Assembly (NCBI GenBank): GCA_024653905.1
Contig: JANLGZ010000012.1
Coordinates: forward strand, 1 to 24,282
Direction: 5' to 3'
From: an archaeon
GTDB taxonomy: Archaea > Iainarchaeota > Iainarchaeia > Iainarchaeales > Iainarchaeaceae
Length of the DNA stretch: 24,282 nucleotides
How positions within the stretch are numbered: the first letter of the stretch is position 1; every line of letters begins with the position of its first letter. Below, one piece after another: positions 22,716-24,282 of this stretch. The notes beneath the pieces were generated by a model, which did no database searches, had not been told where the DNA came from, and saw only the letters and a program-made list of their open reading frames with translations. The translations under genes were made by a program, and so were the position numbers.

Positions 22716-22841
22716 TTAAACCTCAATCTTTTTTCTCAAATCTTTAACAGTTGTGCTTCTGAAACCATACTTCTTAATATGTTTATTACAAGAATCAATA
22801 ACTTCTAAAATTACTTTATTCTTAACAACATTTTTTACCAT
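22716..22841 (-). CDS. 41-residue protein downstream of purD, resembling a TetR N-terminus
   Basis: A short frame starting 7 nt after purD, with AGGTGA (22849-22854) as a ribosome site overlapping the purD stop. The peptide is basic and helical: VKNKVILEVIDSCNKHIKKY then GFRSTTVKDLRKKIEV. This looks like the first two helices of TetR-type DNA-binding domains (ILEAA...GY..T.V.DIA), but the recognition helix is missing because the frame stops. It may be a short helical protein that merely resembles TetR, or a truncated regulator. Placement and ribosome site support translation; family assignment is weak. Confidence 0.6.
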   Translation of the reverse strand: MVKNVVKNKVILEVIDSCNKHIKKYGFRSTTVKDLRKKIEV

Positions 22842-22848
22842 ACAGCAT

Positions 22849-22854
22849 TCACCT
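22849..22854 (-). promoter_or_regulatory. Ribosome binding site of the 41-residue downstream gene
   Basis: AGGTGA overlaps the purD stop codon and lies 7 nt before the short gene's ATG, so terminating ribosomes could re-initiate there. Confidence 0.5.
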
Positions 22855-24114
22855 ATCTAAAGCTCTTTTCCCAATATCTGTTCTGAAATGCATTCGGTTA
22901 AAATTAATCTGAGAAACACCAAGGTACGCTGCATCAATCGCGCCTTTTATATCAGAACCCAAACCAACAATTCCCAAAACTCTTCCGCCATTAGTAACAA
23001 CTTTTCCGTCCTGACTCTTGGTTCCTGCATGAAAAACAAGCACATTATCAAATGATTTTGCGTTTTCCAAACCAACAATAACTTCTTCTTTTTTGTAATC
23101 CCCGGGATAACCGCCCGAAGCCAATACAACACAGCAGGCAGATTCTTTTTTCCACTGCAAATCAATTTTATCAAGAGTTCCATCAATACAAGCTTCAATA
23201 ACATCAACCAAATCAGTTTTCATTCTTGGCAAAACACACTGGCATTCAGGGTCTCCGAACCTTGCATTAAACTCTATGACTTTTATTTCAGAATTATTAA
23301 TCATTAATCCCGCATAAAGAATTCCTTTGTAAGGAGTTCCTCTTTTTTGCATTTCATCAACCATGGGCTGCATTATTTCTTTCTGAATTCTTTCCTCCAA
23401 ACCATTAACCACAGGAGCAGGACTATAAGCACCCATTCCGCCCGTGTTTAATCCTTCATCATCATCAAGCGCACGTTTGTGATCTTGACTTGAAACCATT
23501 ATTTTTACATTTTTACCGTCACAAAAACCAAGAATAGAAGCTTCTTCTCCTGCAAGCATTTCCTCTACAACGACTTTGTTTCCTGCAGAACCAAATGCTT
23601 TATCCCTTAAAATTTTTTGCAGTGCTTTTTTAATTTCTTCTTTGGAATTGCAGAGCAAAACCCCTTTTCCCGCAGCTAAACCATCGGCTTTTACTGCAGC
23701 TTTATCAAATTTTTTAAGAACAGAATCAACTTGTTTAAGACTAGTTATTTCAACATATTCAGCAGTGGGAACACCCGCAGAAATCATTATTTCTTTGCAG
23801 AAAGCCTTTGAACCTTCAAGCATAGCTGCAGCCTTTTTAGGGCCAAAAATCCGCAAATTTGCTTTTTCAAACTCATCAACAATCCCATTCACTAAAGGAG
23901 CTTCCGGACCCACAATGGTTAGGTAAATTTGTTCTTTTTTCGCAAATTTTAGTAAAGCAGGAATATCCTCAGCATCAATTGGAACATTTTCCCCCAATTC
24001 AGCAGTACCCGCATTTCCGGGTGCACAAAAAATCTTTTTAACTTTTGGATTTTGGGAAAGTTTCCAGCAAAGAGTGTGTTCTCGTCCGCCTCCACCAATA
24101 ATCAGTATTTTCAT
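22849..24114 (-). CDS. purD: Phosphoribosylamine-glycine ligase (GAR synthetase)
   Basis: ATP-grasp enzyme joining glycine to phosphoribosylamine. It has 421 residues. The opening MKILIIGGGGREHTLCWKL and APGNAGTAE motifs are typical, then VGPEAPLVNGIVDEFE, FGPKKAAAMLEGSKAFCKE, and VKADGLAAGKGV for nucleotide binding. DHKRALDDDEGLNTGGMGAY and VIEFNARFGDPECQ carry metal and substrate residues. GGRVLGIVGLG closes the C-terminal domain. A GGTG ribosome-site-like element precedes the ATG, and TGTATATTAA at 24150-24159 is the likely TATA box. Its product GAR is the PurN substrate, although purD lies on the opposite strand from that operon. Confidence 0.97.
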   Translation of the reverse strand: MKILIIGGGGREHTLCWKLSQNPKVKKIFCAPGNAGTAELGENVPIDAEDIPALLKFAKKEQIYLTIVGPEAPLVNGIVDEFEKANLRIFGPKKAAAMLEGSKAFCKEIMISAGVPTAEYVEITSLKQVDSVLKKFDKAAVKADGLAAGKGVLLCNSKEEIKKALQKILRDKAFGSAGNKVVVEEMLAGEEASILGFCDGKNVKIMVSSQDHKRALDDDEGLNTGGMGAYSPAPVVNGLEERIQKEIMQPMVDEMQKRGTPYKGILYAGLMINNSEIKVIEFNARFGDPECQCVLPRMKTDLVDVIEACIDGTLDKIDLQWKKESACCVVLASGGYPGDYKKEEVIVGLENAKSFDNVLVFHAGTKSQDGKVVTNGGRVLGIVGLGSDIKGAIDAAYLGVSQINFNRMHFRTDIGKRALDR

Positions 24115-24179
24115 TTAAACACCTACTAATACTAAAAAATATAACAAAATTAATATACAATAGTACTAAAACACTAATA

Positions 24180-24188
24180 ATTAAATAT
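24180..24188 (+). promoter_or_regulatory. TATA-like box of the L21e gene
   Basis: ATTAAATAT is centred about 26 nt before the ATG at 24210, which fits a leaderless ribosomal protein transcript. It faces the purD promoter across the same short spacer. Confidence 0.45.
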
Positions 24189-24209
24189 CAAAAGAAACAA
24201 AAGTAATTC

Positions 24210-24282
24210 ATGGGAAACGGAACAAGCAGAAACTTCCGAAGAGGAACAAGACATACACTTTCTAAAAGCACTGATAATATGG
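24210..24282 (+). CDS. rpl21e: Ribosomal protein L21e, 5' part only
   Basis: Only the first 24 codons are inside the window. They give a basic N-terminus, MGNGTSRNFRRGTRHTLSKS, matching the SRGFRRGTR-type start of archaeal/eukaryotic large-subunit protein L21e. This is a marker that the genome is archaeal. The gene is divergent from purD with 95 nt between starts and has a TATA-like box at the leaderless distance. The rest of the protein lies beyond the right edge. Confidence 0.8.
   Translation, partial: MGNGTSRNFRRGTRHTLSKSTDNM

Overview
The window is from an AT-rich archaeal chromosome. Archaeal markers are diphthamide genes dph5 and dph6, the start of ribosomal protein L21e at the right edge, a Trm5-type tRNA methyltransferase, DUF63 and DUF357 proteins, and a four-subunit pyruvate:ferredoxin oxidoreductase. 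Many genes have a TATA-like box about 25-28 nt before the ATG (leaderless type). Others, mostly operon-internal, carry a GGTGAT-type Shine-Dalgarno site. Compact ATGA overlaps and tiny genes would suit a small-genome (DPANN-like) archaeon, but the sequence alone does not fix the lineage.

Layout. 1-2.1 kb (minus): PfkB-family kinase (cut by the left edge), adenylate kinase and Trm5. 2.1-5.2 kb (plus): two multi-pass membrane proteins (DUF63, DUF6498-like), dph5 overlapping a DUF357 gene, and a single-pass protein with an outer beta-type domain. 5.2-8.8 kb (minus): porG-porD-porA-porB, then a Nudix hydrolase and an acylphosphatase. 8.8-10.3 kb (minus): a low-complexity tail-anchored protein, a 41-residue membrane peptide and cutA, linked by ATGA overlaps. 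10.3-24.1 kb: purine biosynthesis and one-carbon metabolism. This holds purB-purM, purC plus a 92-residue unknown, and divergent purE/purA. Then come dph6, a zinc-ribbon protein, an unknown gene, the plus-strand operon glyA-folD-purN-purH, the 5-formyl-THF cyclo-ligase gene and purD with a 41-residue follower. L21e begins at the right edge.

The central theme is purine synthesis fed by tetrahydrofolate. GlyA and FolD make and oxidise methylene-THF. PurN and bifunctional PurH use 10-formyl-THF. The cyclo-ligase recovers 5-formyl-THF. PurD, PurM, PurE, PurC and PurB cover most AIR/CAIR/SAICAR steps, and PurA opens the AMP branch. PurF, PurL/Q/S and PurK are not here. This is the bacterial-style route rather than the formate/ATP-dependent PurT/PurP route of many archaea.

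Points for follow-up: an imperfect repeat of the purH 3' end with mostly synonymous changes beyond a GC-rich spacer; a PurE interrupted by about 100 residues; one TATA element midway between purE and purA; two overlooked 41-residue genes with good ribosome sites; and palindromes upstream of the por promoter. I saw no CRISPR array, tRNA, rRNA, transposase or intact mobile element. No gene-free stretch exceeds 300 bases.
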